A stretch of DNA of 64,000 nucleotides from Nymphaea colorata. Taxonomy: Eukaryota > Streptophyta > Magnoliopsida > Nymphaeales > Nymphaeaceae. The notes beneath the pieces are model-generated. The model was given only the letters and a program-made list of their open reading frames with translations. It searched no databases and was not told the origin of the DNA. Shown here in pieces: positions 26,764-38,176 of the stretch. The position numbers and the translations under genes were made by a program. Where the stretch lies: NCBI RefSeq assembly GCF_008831285.2, contig NC_045140.1, positions 15,549,796-15,613,795 on the forward strand, read 5' to 3'. Position 1 is the first letter of the stretch. Every line of letters starts with the position of its first letter.

Positions 26764-27181
26764 TAAGGGTGGGCAACAGTGGCCAGGTACTCAATGATTA
26801 GGTGGGTCTTGGATAGTCAGCCCACGATGGGCTAGGCTTGTGGGGGTTATTTGATAATTGGGCTGGCCCGATACAGAAAACTTGTTGGGTCGTGCTGGCC
26901 CAATTGGGTATTGGGGACCCCAACTTAGCTATATATATATAATGTTGACTCCCTTAAAAACTCTTTGTGTGTCTTCAATGTCTCCCTTAAAAACTCTAAA
27001 TACATGTTTGTGAGATAATAAAATATAAAATGTTAAGGGTTAATTGATGGACATAAAGTTGATGGCTGGGCCTGGACTAGAAACTAAGCAGGCTTGGCTT
27101 GGGCAGCCTGTAAGGGCTTTGGGTCTGCTTGAACTCGGCTTTGTCGAGCCTTGAGCCATCTTGACCCAGCCCCCAGCCTTA
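26764..27181. mobile_element. hAT-like miniature element with 8-bp target duplication
   Basis: The element is flanked by an exact 8-bp duplication gtttgata (26756-26763 and 27182-27189). Its left end reads TAAGGGTGGG, and the complement of its right end reads TAAGGCTGGG. Eight-base duplications and ends of the form TAGGG.TGGG are typical of non-autonomous hAT elements of the Tip100 kind. The 418-bp body is rich in GGGC/GCCC words around an AT core and codes for nothing recognisable. Confidence 0.7.
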
Positions 27182-27189
27182 GTTTGATA

Positions 27190-30173
27190 AAGGTCTGAGG
27201 TTGATTTGTGAACAAACGTCAGATTTAAGATATAGGGACCTCATTACCTTCTCAAAACACATATTCAAGGTTGGGAAAGAGGTTCGATCTTCCTTGAACC
27301 GACCTTCAATATGAGATCCTCAGTGCATCTGTTTCTGCGCCATGAAAGAGATTCCTAATTTGCAAGGTCTTTTGACAATATGAAGAAATTCTTTACCCAT
27401 TCTTGGATAAGTGCCCACATGATTTCATTTGCGAACTTATTAGTCTTTGTCTTTAATAGCCAGTATGATTTTTTCCTAAAGATTGGAGTAGGCTACTTGA
27501 ATTCTTTAAGTTATAAATTGTTTTTACTGCTGAAACTGAAAGACTCGTTATTAAAGGGCACAAGCTGATGCAAAAAGTAAGATGAAAAATGTATATAAGA
27601 TTAAACTATACACCCTTGAACCTAACGATTTCAGCTCTATGGAACCCTAACAACTTTGTACAGCACCACATGCTAAAACTCTCACCACCACTCTTAAGGA
27701 TGAAGGTTTGAAAAGCTTCGCCGCTGAAGTGATAGAAGATGGGATGGAGAGAGTAGAGGAACCGATTTGTTAAGGGAAGGTGAAGAAGCACAAACCTGTT
27801 GCATGAACGACCCACCTTACAGGAGAAGAGGCCCAGGGGAGCATGAAAAATGGGAACGTTGCTTAACTGGTCTGATTCGCAAGAATGCTAAAGAACATAT
27901 GCCATTGATGGGAGGAGGCCAAAAGTTGTCAGTACCAGACAAAGTCACTGCTTCCACCGAAGAATGTGGACTGTCTCCCTGAGCGATTGTGTGTGGTTCG
28001 ACCAAATGCAAGCGATCTCACCGCATTGGGCCAAAGAAAATGTTGGGAAGGAATACTGAGCTGCAGTCATCTGCATTTATGGTTTTCTACTTTTCTTGGT
28101 ACGTAGTGGGTGATCTCAACGAGGTGCATTTTGGCCTTACTGCTGATCTTGTATGATCCTTTTTGTGTTCCAATGTTTCAGGGACATGCTCTTCAAAATT
28201 GCATACTCATTACTCAGAGGGCTCCAATTGATTATGGGCTCCCTCTGTACAGTTTTGCATGTCTTTCATTCTGATTCAGCAAGTGAGTTCATTCCATTGC
28301 AAGTTCGAAGTTGTTCATTTGTTGTTTAAATCGATTCTCTAAGTTGCAGTTTATCATTGTCTCTCATGAGGCACCCCTTATTTGGAGGTAACTGGCGATG
28401 TTGGCCAAATTTCATTTGTTATAGTCCATCTCAAGCAAAAGAAATATTAAATTTTGTTTATAAGCAAACAACATCCACCGAGAGCCAGTACGCAAGCAAA
28501 GTCCATACCCCCCTTCCATCTCCAGTAGGCAAAATCAGAGTTCGTCGGGGATAATTTCTCTGCTATCGCACACTTGGGGCAGAGCCATTAGATACGGGTT
28601 TGTAATGTTGGCGATGGGCTTAATTAATCGCTCATATTTTCTTTGCACGATGACCTTAGGCATAGCTAGTATATATGTCCAGACCCCGACTCTTCTTCCT
28701 CACCTTTCTCTAATTTGTCATGCCTTTTTTTACCCTTGGCTATACATATATATATATATCAAGAGAGAGAGAGAGAGAGAGAGAGAGAAAGTTTTCAGGA
28801 GGGTCTCCATTTAATAACATATGGTCCTTGTTATGGGCCATAACATATAAGCTGTCCCGGTTAAAAATACTTTCATTTGGAACTTTTAACAGTTTTTGGC
28901 CCCTCTTTTGCCAAAAATCTAGCATTTGTGAAACAGTTTTTTAATTTAGGCAGTTGAACGTAAGTTGTTGAAGTTTATTGGTTAGACGTGCCTTAGCAAA
29001 TGTTTTACACACATACACGTGTGCATGTGTATGTGTATGAAAAGTGAATGATACAGTGTGCCATATAGTTGGTGGATGAATAAAAGTCTGTTGCTAAGAA
29101 GACTATAAATTGTTGCTAAAACAACTATGAGGAATAAGTTTAACCAGTTAAAGAGATGCATATATAATGCAAAGGTAAGAGGCAATCTCTATTGAATTGA
29201 TGTCCTGGCGAATAGCAACCTTCAGAAAAGTTCTGCAAGCGCTGATTTGATTTGGTTGCCTAGGATCTTAGATCTGAAGTGATTAGAGATCCTTAGACTC
29301 CAAGATACTAAAGTTTGAGAACAAGATTTCTCAACGAAGATTTTAAATGTCATGTTCAGAACCATGAGGTGGGTTTGATTAACTTCTAATTTAAGATCCG
29401 ATGTGATTTGAGCACCTCAAATATGTGGATTTAAGATTTAAGATGTGACCCCCTCCCGCCCAACCACAAATTTGAGGTTTTAGCCATAAACTGAGGATCT
29501 GAAATCCTCTTTTTCATATAGTGGTAAAATTTGGTGTTTGTGTAGTAGTACGCAAAGCATCTTCCAATTTGAAAACCTACCTGTTCAATTCAGGTCCTTG
29601 GGAAGAGGAAGAGCAACAGCAGCCACCCATTGTCTACATGTAGGCCCTTTGCAGATAACAACACGTAATGCAATCAAACTCTACATTGAAGTTATTGTAG
29701 GAACGGCGAACAATAATTTTGTCAATTTTACTCTTGCGTTTCAAAAGTTGAACACCAATAGATGTCATTCCTATATGTGTCAACCCGTTGTTGTAAATGG
29801 CTCAAGCGTTAGCGGCTTTTGACTAATTTCTTCTTCTTCTTCTTTTGGACGTTGTCGTCAGTATCCAAATGTGAGGGCCGTCGTAAAAGTTGCTTTTTTG
29901 AAGCCAGTTAGGAAGTACCTTTTCCAAGCAGGCCATCGTTTTGACGAATCAGCCAATTCAACTGAATTGCTCGTCAAAAATTCAATAAACATTCTATTTT
30001 TGAAAAATAAACTAAATAATGTATGAAAATCAATCAACATACATCTCAGAAAAAGAAAACACTCGACACCCAAATTAAGTCATTTTACCACCGATTTAAA
30101 CTGAATTAGCCAATTCAAGCAGATTTTCAACATTAGCCGCCATATTTAAGAGACGCTAACCACAGTTAAGGCA
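27190..30173. other. Gene-free spacer left of the chromovirus
   Basis: No protein family recognised. It contains an AT dinucleotide tract followed by a GA tract at about 28745-28790, where the two runs abut. Confidence 0.5.
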
Positions 30174-30178
30174 GTCAG

Positions 30179-30584
30179 TGTCACGGGCTGACAACTTCGG
30201 CCCGTGCGGCGCGGCAAGAACCTGATTGCCGCAAGCCTTCAAACCACCGAACGGGGCGCAAAAGTAGTTTGAGAAAACAAGTGTATAAAGAATGTTTGTG
30301 AATAAAGAAATCTCGCAATGTATTCGCTTGAAGAATTAGTACATCACGAGAAAGATAAGTAAGGAGAATGATCTCGACTTTACTTATGTAGGATGGCCGA
30401 GGCCGCTTACAGGATTCCCATGCCGACCATCCAAAACAAGAAATCCCAATACTTGACACTTAGACCGGTGGGAGGGTACTCCCTTACAAGTAAACATGCA
30501 TAAGCAAATGACTCAACATAAGCAAAAGAAGTACAATGCAAAACAAAGCAAAGGACTGTACAGACTCCCAGACACAGGGGAACA
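30179..30584 (-). repeat. 3' LTR of the minus chromovirus
   Basis: This copy is 406 bp and nearly identical to 35299-35704. It is preceded on the element strand by the polypurine tract. Confidence 0.95.
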
Positions 30585-30600
30585 GGCTCCCCCCTTCAAG
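30585..30600 (-). other. Polypurine tract of the minus chromovirus
   Basis: On the element strand CTTGAAGGGGGGAGCC abuts the 3' LTR; it is the expected plus-strand primer. Confidence 0.8.
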
Positions 30601-33600
30601 TTATGCGCCGTCCTCGGCGCCAGCAGTTTCATGATAGGCCTTGACTTCCAGCGGGTAGCGCTGCTTCATGCGGAATGCATACTCCCAGGTGGGGTTGTGT
30701 TCGCCTATCCACTTCACTTGGTACTTCTTCGGCTCCCCCAAATAGTTTGTCTTGTGCCGAAGAATTTCTTCCATCCGACGGTCCGCCGCTCGCTTGGTCG
30801 GCGGGGCTCGCTGCAGGATCGGGTCTCGTTCTGGAACGCTTCGCTCAGGGTCTTCCTCATCGACGTAGAAGGGCTTCAGGTTACAAACATGGAACACTGA
30901 ATGCACCTTAAAGTCTGGCGGCAAGTCTAGCTTGTAGGCTAGCTTTCCGATTCTCTTCAGCACCGTGAAGGGTCCCTCATACTTGCGGATCAATGACCGG
31001 TGTCGACCACGGAAAATGCTCGTGCGATCAGGGTAGAGCTTTACGAGGACTTGATCACCCACCCAGAATTCCATTGGCCTTCGATTCCGATCTGCAAACT
31101 TTTTCATCTTTTTGGCGGCCTTGTGTAAGAACGCCTTAGCCATTTCCGTGTGGTCCTGCCAATCGCGAACGAACTGGTAGGCAAAAGTGGGTCTTCCCTT
31201 TTCTTGGGCTGCAAGGGTATGTGGCATCAACGGTTGTTGTCCAGTGGCTATTTCGAATGGACTATGTCCAGAAGACTCGCTCTTCTGCAAATTGTAGCAA
31301 AATTGAGCTACATCCAACAATTTCACCCAATCTTTTTGATTCGCACTGACATAGTGTCGAAGGTATTGTTCCAACAATCCGTTGATTCGTTCAGTTTGGC
31401 CGTCCGTTTGAGGGTGGAAACTTGTTGAGAATAATAAATCCGAACCCAACAAACGAAATACTTCGCGCCAAAATTTTCCTGTGAAGCGAGCGTCCCGATC
31501 ACTAACAATGCTTTTCGGCACGCCCCAATGCTTGACAATATGCTTCACGAACAACTCGGCCGTCTTTTCCGCGGGACATTCTTTAGAGGCTGGGATAAAT
31601 GTGGCATACTTTGAAAATCTATCCACAACCACAAGGATGGAGCTGAAGCCGTCAACTTTGGGCAAGCTGACGATGAAGTCCATGGAGAGGCATTCCCATG
31701 GACGTTCCGGAATAGGAAGAGGTTCCAGGAGACCGGCAGGCTTCTGGTTTGTTCCCTTGTCCTGCTGACAGATCAAGCATGTTTTCACATATGCTTCAAC
31801 GTCGTCGCGCATCTGTGGCCAGTAGTAGCCACGTTCGAGTAGTGCCAGTGTCCGCTCCTGGCCAGGATGGCCAGCCCACAATGAGTCATGACACTCCTTT
31901 AGCAACTCTCGTCGGAGATTGCCCCATCTGGGAACGAACACTCGTCCGCCCTTTGCCATCAAAAGTCCATCTTGTAGCCAAAATCGTCGCGTCTTTCCCG
32001 CCTCCGTTGTTTCGACCAAGTGCTTGGCCACTGGGTCCTGCTTCATGCCTTCTCGAATCCGCCCAAGAAGAGCACCCTCGAGTTGCGCTTCGGATGATGC
32101 TATCCGGGTAGCTGCCAACTCTGCCTTCCGACTCAGTGCATCGGCCACGACGTTTGCCTTCCCTGCCTTGTACTCCAAGGCGAAATTGAATTCCGCAAGG
32201 AATTCCTGCCATCGAGCTTGCTTCGGACTCAACTTCTTTTGAGTCTGGAAGTAGCTTGTGGCTACGTTATCAGTCTTTACCACGAATTGGGACCCCAATA
32301 AGTAATGCCTCCATGTGCGAAGACAATGAATAACGGCTGTCATTTCCCTTTCATGCACGGAGTACCGTCGCTCCGCGTCTTTCAGCTTCCGACTCTCATA
32401 GGCAACTGGATGACCTTCCTGCATCAAAACTCCACCAATGGCAAAATCTGATGCATCCGTGTGGACTTCAAATTTTCTTGTGTGGTCGGGCAACCTGAGC
32501 ACAGGCTCCTGCGTCAGGGCCCTCTTTAACTTGTCGAAGGCATCTTCTTCGAGCTCTTCCCAAGCCCAAGTTCGGTTTTTCTTCAACAAATCAGTGAGAG
32601 GCGCAGTTATCAAAGAATACCCCTCAATGAATCGTCGATAGTAATTTGCCAAACCAAGAAAAGAACGTAGTTCTGGTACATTAGTTGGCGGTTTCCAGTC
32701 TTGAATTGCCCTCACCTTTTCGGTGTCCATTCGCAGCTGACTTTTTCCCACAATGTGACCGAGAAAACTGATTTCCGGTTGGCCGAATAGGCACTTCTCG
32801 CGCTTCACATAGAGTTCGTTTTCCTCCAATACCTTGAACACTGTCCGCAAGTGTTCTACATGTTCCCTCATGGATTTGCTATACACTACAATGTCATCAA
32901 GATAGACTACCACGAACTTATCTAAGTACGGATAGAATATCTTATTCATTAGAGTCGAAAAAGTGGCTGGGGCATTCGTCAACCCGAACGGCATTACCAA
33001 GAATTCAAAGGCACCGTAACGAGTGACGCAAGTGGTCTTTGGCTCGTCGCCATCAACAATCCGAACTTGCCAATATCCTGATCTGAGGTCTAACTTGGAA
33101 AACACTTGAGCTTTGCCCAGTTGATCAAACAGATCTGCAATCAAAGGTAAAGGGTACTTGTTCTTCACCGTTACCTTGTTCAACGCTCGATAATCCACAC
33201 ATAGCCTTTTGGAGCCATCATGTTTCGCTTGGAATAACACTGGTGCACCGAAAGGAGCTTTGGAGGGTCTGATTATACCTCCAGCTAGCATCTCATCCAA
33301 CTGTCGCCGAAGTTCTCTTAATTCTGCAGGGGCCATTCGATATGGTGCCATTGCCGGGGGTTTGGCACCAGGGATGAGTTCGATGGCATGATCCACCTCG
33401 CGTCGAGGTGGCAGCCGTCTAGGGAGCTCCACAGGCATTGTTCCTGCGAATTCCGCTAAGACAGGCGCAAGCGCCTCTGGGACCAAACCAGGGGAGTCAT
33501 TAGTTACTTCCCTGATTGCCACCAAGTACGTGTCTTCGCCGTGCTTGAGGCCTTTCTTCAACTGAAGGGCAGATATCATTGCGGCTTTGCCCTTATCCCT

Positions 33601-35114
33601 CTTTATCGATGTTACTGGAACCATACAAGGGGACTTTTCATCCATGATACTGATACTGCGTAGGTGCGGCATTGGCACCATTTTCGCTGTACTGAGGAGC
33701 TCCATGCCTAGGATCATCCGGAAATCATCCATCGGGACCACCGAGAAGTTGGCCCTTCCTAACCAACTCTCAATCTTCACAACCGCATCCCGGGCCACTC
33801 CGTGGATGGGTTTGGCCTCTGAGTTCACCGCCTTCATGCGTAACTCTCCCCTCTCAAGGGTTAGGCCCAGTCTCCTCGCCTCCTCAACTGAGACGAAGTT
33901 ATGCGTAGCTCCCGTGTCTACCATAGCCAAGGTAGGCCTTCCATTTACCAGGATTTCCAAGTACATGAGCTCGTTAGAAGGTGTCGCTGTCACCTTCGCT
34001 TTTTCCTCCCTTTTTATGGTGTTCAGAAGTTGAAGTGCACCCATCTTTGGTCCTTCCCCTTCTTCACCTTGTGCCGCATTAGCAGATTGCCTTGAAGAGC
34101 TTGCCTGATTGTCCCTATTTACGCGCTTTGGACATTGCCTTCCTAAGTGATTACCATCGCAAAACCAACATTTCAACACTCTATTCTGAGAGTTGTCGTT
34201 TCTGTGAAAGAAAGTTCTTCTTTCGACTTGGCGCTGAGTTGATGGTTCATCTTTCCGTTCCCTTCGATCATCTTTCTTTCCTCCATGGTCAGGCTTCCTC
34301 GATGGCTTGAAGGCGTTAGTGTAGCTCTTGCGCTGAGTATCAGCCAAACGTTCTGCTACTACATAAGCGTCCTCCAAGGTCTCTGGATTACTCCTTTCCA
34401 CTTCGGATTGCGCCCATGACTGCAGTCCCAAAATAAACCAGTTCAATTTATCTTGTTCTTGCATATCTGGCACATCTAACATCAGCCTTTGATAAGCCCT
34501 CACGTAATCTCGCAAGGATCCGGTATGTTTTAATTCACCAACCATCCGATAGGCATGGCGTGTCGCATTCGGGGCATGAAGTAAGTTCTTAACTCTCGTT
34601 GAAAATCATCGAAAGTGTCTATTGTGCAGATCCCCTTTTGAATGTCGAGCCTTTTCCTTCTCCACCATGCCACAGCATCGCCCTCTAGCAACATAGCCGC
34701 AGTCTTGACTTGAAGGTCGTCCCCCATAACGCCTTGCAAGTCCAGGTAATATTCCACTTGGAATAAAAAGTTGTCGATAACTCGACTATCCCGAGTTCCA
34801 TTGTATTTAGCTGGTCTCTGAACGTCGACCTTCGCTGGCCGATCGTTACCTCCACCTACAGAGATTTGTCGCTGTAGTGTGCGGTTCTTGACCTGAAGTT
34901 CCTTGACTTCAGCCTGTAACGTGGTCACTGTGTCTGTCAGTGCCCGATTCATGGCCACTAGGTCGGCCATTTGTTCCCGTAGTACCTTCATCTCGTCCTT
35001 CATTTCCCCGAAGGACTCAGCTGCATTACCCAACGCTTCTTCATGAGCAGTTACGTCGGTAGCCAGCTTGTTCACCATCTCGGTCAGGTCTTCCTGACCC
35101 TGGGATGTACCCAT
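30601..35114 (-). pseudogene. Frameshifted gag-pol of the minus chromovirus
   Basis: From ATG 35114 the gag frame runs through the coiled-coil and [11 protein letters not shown] capsid core, then shifts at 34574-34571. There a run of four C stands in place of the five C of the plus copy (42060-42064). The shifted frame soon stops after GWLVN. The rest of gag and all of pol stay open from 34545 to 30601, with the zinc knuckle, protease (VDTGATH), reverse transcriptase (YLDD), RNase H (HTDASDF), integrase and chromodomain. Protein differences from the intact copy are few. The single deleted base therefore blocks a full polyprotein, but a helper copy could still mobilise the element because its LTRs and primer site look good. 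Confidence 0.9.
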
Positions 35115-35284
35115 CTCGTCAGAATGGGCTACTCCCTTGCCCTTGGCACTTCGCAGATTGTATTGAGTCGCCAGGGCTTCCTCCTCTTCGATCAACGATC
35201 GTCGGAGGTCTCTTTCGATCAACGATCGTTGGCGTGTAGTTCTACACCGACTATCCAACCGCTTCCCCAGATTGCTGAACCTGG

Positions 35285-35296
35285 GCTCTGATACCA
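35285..35296 (-). other. Primer binding site of the minus chromovirus
   Basis: TGGTATCAGAGC on the element strand, two bases inside the 5' LTR, is the full 12-base plant initiator-Met tRNA match. Confidence 0.9.
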
Positions 35297-35298
35297 GT

Positions 35299-35704
35299 TG
35301 TCACGGGCTGACAACTTCGGCCCGTGCGGCGCGGCAAGAACCTGATTGCCGCAAGCCTTCAAACCACCGAACGGGGCGCAAAAGTAGTTTGAGAAAACAA
35401 GTGTATAAAGAATGTTTGTGAATAAAGAAATCTCGCAATGTATTCGCTTGAAGAATTAGTACATCACGAGAAAGATAAGTAAGGAGAATGATCTCGACTT
35501 TACTTATGTAGGATGGCCGAGGCCGCTTACAGGATTCCCATGCCGACCATCCAAAACAAGAAATCCCAATACTTGACACTTAGACCGGTGGGAGGGTACT
35601 CCCTTACAAGTAAACATGCATAAGCAAATGACTCAACATAAGCAAAGGAAGTACAATGCAAAACAAAGCAAAGGACTGTACAGACTCCCAGACACAGGGG
35701 AACA
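35299..35704 (-). repeat. 5' LTR of the minus chromovirus
   Basis: This 406-bp LTR holds the expected promoter of the element, which fires leftward. It ends 549 bp before the start codon of the At4g15545-like gene. Confidence 0.95.
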
Positions 35705-36173
35705 GTCAGGGCACAAGCTTAAAGTCGTAAATGGAGAACGTAACACTCTCTGAGAAATGCTTTGGCCAACCGTCTCCATCGGCGTTCAAAATAATTGGAA
35801 GCACGTTCGGAGCAGAAACAGTAGTTAAAACCTGTGACACAACACCACATGGAAGATGGGAGATGAATTTTTTTTTTTTTTTTTTTTTGCGCACTCATCT
35901 AAAGCCAATTTTCCTGTCATCTGCGACGAGACGAAAATGCGCAGGGACCGCAAAAATGACCGCCGAGATGAAAAAGAAAAGAAAAGAGTGGCAAAAGTAA
36001 CCGAGATCATGGGTTGGCAGATAAAGAGGGTAACCGTATCCTCTTTTCATCGGGAGCTCCTCTTCTTCTTCCACCACCTTCTCCTCCTCCTCCCCCTATC
36101 CTCAGAAAGGTCACACCAAATTCGTTACCACCACATATTGTGTTTTCCCATTTTTACTCTGCTCCTCCGCAGA

Positions 36174-36180
36174 TATAAAT
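36174..36180 (+). promoter_or_regulatory. TATA box of the At4g15545-like gene
   Basis: TATAAAT lies 73-79 bases upstream of ATG 36253. Only about 470 bases separate it from the chromovirus LTR, so the host promoter must be compact or partly displaced. Confidence 0.55.
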
Positions 36181-36252
36181 GTTAGCCAGGGAGGGGGCCA
36201 CTGCCCAACCGATGCCCGAAAACGAGAGGGGAAGCAGAGGAAGAGGAAGAAG

Positions 36253-38145
36253 ATGTCGGACAACCCAACCGAATTCGACCTGCCGGAGCGCATCACCGCC
36301 GTGCTGCCGGCCGATCCTTACGAGCAGCTGGACATCGCCCGAAAGATCACCTCCATAGCGCTGGCTACTCGCGTCTCCAAGTTGGAGGTGGAAGCTGCTA
36401 GGCTCAGGCAGAAACTCGTGGAGAAAGACGATGCCATCGCCGAGCTCCAAGAGACACTGCAGAAGCTCGAGGACTCCCTCTTCGAAGCTGAGGAGAAGCT
36501 CTCGATTGCCACCCATGAGAAGGTTGACTGGTCTGGATTGCTTATGATCGGGCGAAACAAACATAATTGTCTCATCGTCATCTTTGTTTCTCTCTCCTCT
36601 GCTTACTTCCCGAGTCTATCCGAACCTGCTGAATATGGTCCTGCTTTCCCTTTCGCTTTCTTGTTTGCCCTTATAACAGGAAAACCTTCTGAACGAGAAC
36701 GCCTCTCTCTCCAACACGGTCAAGAAGCTCAACCGAGATGTCGCCAAGGTAGGTTCCCCCTTTTTTTAGCTTCGACTTTTTCTTTGGCGTCCTTTTTGTC
36801 CAAATTCCATTGTTTTGACAATTGTCTCTGTCGTTGCGATTCACAACTCATATAATTTGCAACTATTCTTCGCATTCTGGACACTCTTCGCCTCGGCCTC
36901 TACATCCGGATGGTCCAAATCTCTATGCCAGTTATGCTACATGAAATCCCTTATGCTATTGTAAATCAAACTGCATAACAGATAGAAGGTATTCGGCGCA
37001 TTTCTATCATGAACCGTAGTCATGCCATGCTGATCGCCTTCCTGAGGGTGAGCTACCAAGTTGACTAGTTTCGATGTGTGGATGGCCTGAATTGTGTAGC
37101 ATATTGCTGAATTACCACTCCCAGCAGACTGTATCATTTTATCTTGTGTGAATCTGTGTGTTTTTTCCACCGAAAACTGTTGACTAGTTCCGACAACCTT
37201 TGACATTCTCTGACCTGCTTGGCACGACACTCGTTATCTTTAAAATGTTCATTTGGAACTGGATGAATCCAGGAGTTGGAAATGATGCCTGATTTGCTTA
37301 AGTTTTTTTTCACATCCCTGCAGATGTAGCATTTCAGAAGATGCAGATGTTACTTAATTTTATAAGAACTAGTCAAAATTGAAAGTCAGAAACACGTTGG
37401 TCAATCCCCTAAAAGATTGCTCGTTCCAAGTTGGTGTAACAATGCCCAAAGTAAAAAAGCCATGAAAAGATCACCATAAGTCAAGTAAATCAGATAACTA
37501 TTCCACTATTACATAATAGAAGAAACATTCAAGGACGTATTATAAGTACATGCATACAATAAGAGAACAATGAAGACCATGATTGAACATAAAAGGTGAA
37601 AACAGAGAAGAACATATGGAACGAACGCAACCGTGTTACGTAATACAGGCAAGCAAAAAGCATACAAATAGGACCATATAATAAAGTTGATTACACAAAA
37701 AGAAAAAAAATGCAAACTGACTATGTCTCGATAAAATTTTACATAATATGTTACAGTAAGTATTACATTGCAATTTTACAGTATCCTTATTATGATATTA
37801 TGACATGCTAATATCAAAGTGTTGGTATTTTTATTATGATTGAATCAGTGCGACACATGAGACAGTGTGCAAAAAGGCTACAACTGTCTCTGCTGCAAAC
37901 AGTCGAAAAAAAGCATATGTTAGATTAAACGAGCAAAGACTGTAGAACTGGAGAGAAAAAGAACCTCTTATCAAACTCATATGTGTGGCTGTCTGCTCAC
38001 CACCATGACAGGGAATCTGTCAGCCTATGGTATTCTTTAGCTAAACAGAAAGAGAGAGAGAGCGAGATCAGATCATATTTGTGGCTGTTTGCTCACCACT
38101 TTGAAAGGGAAGCCCATCAACCTAGTGGTGTTCTTTAGTAAAACA

Positions 38146-38176
<31 letters not shown>

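Larger units (their letters stand above)
30179..35704 (-). mobile_element. Ty3/gypsy chromovirus, minus orientation, frame broken
   Basis: A complete LTR retrotransposon of 5526 bp has 406-bp LTRs of form TG...CA and a perfect 5-bp target duplication gtcag (30174-30178 and 35705-35709). It also has a tRNA-iMet primer site, a polypurine tract and a gag-pol coding region. Its two LTRs differ at one base (30527 A against 35647 G), so the insertion is recent. LTR variants shared by both its ends (for example C in GTAAGCGGCC) differ from the plus copy (GTAAGTGGCC), so the two are separate insertions of one family. Size, short LTRs and a C-terminal chromodomain place it among plant chromoviruses; a Reina or Galadriel assignment would need a tree. 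Confidence 0.95.

Noticed and set aside
27767..28011. Overlapping frames on both strands
   Set aside because: No recognisable protein and no splice or promoter context.
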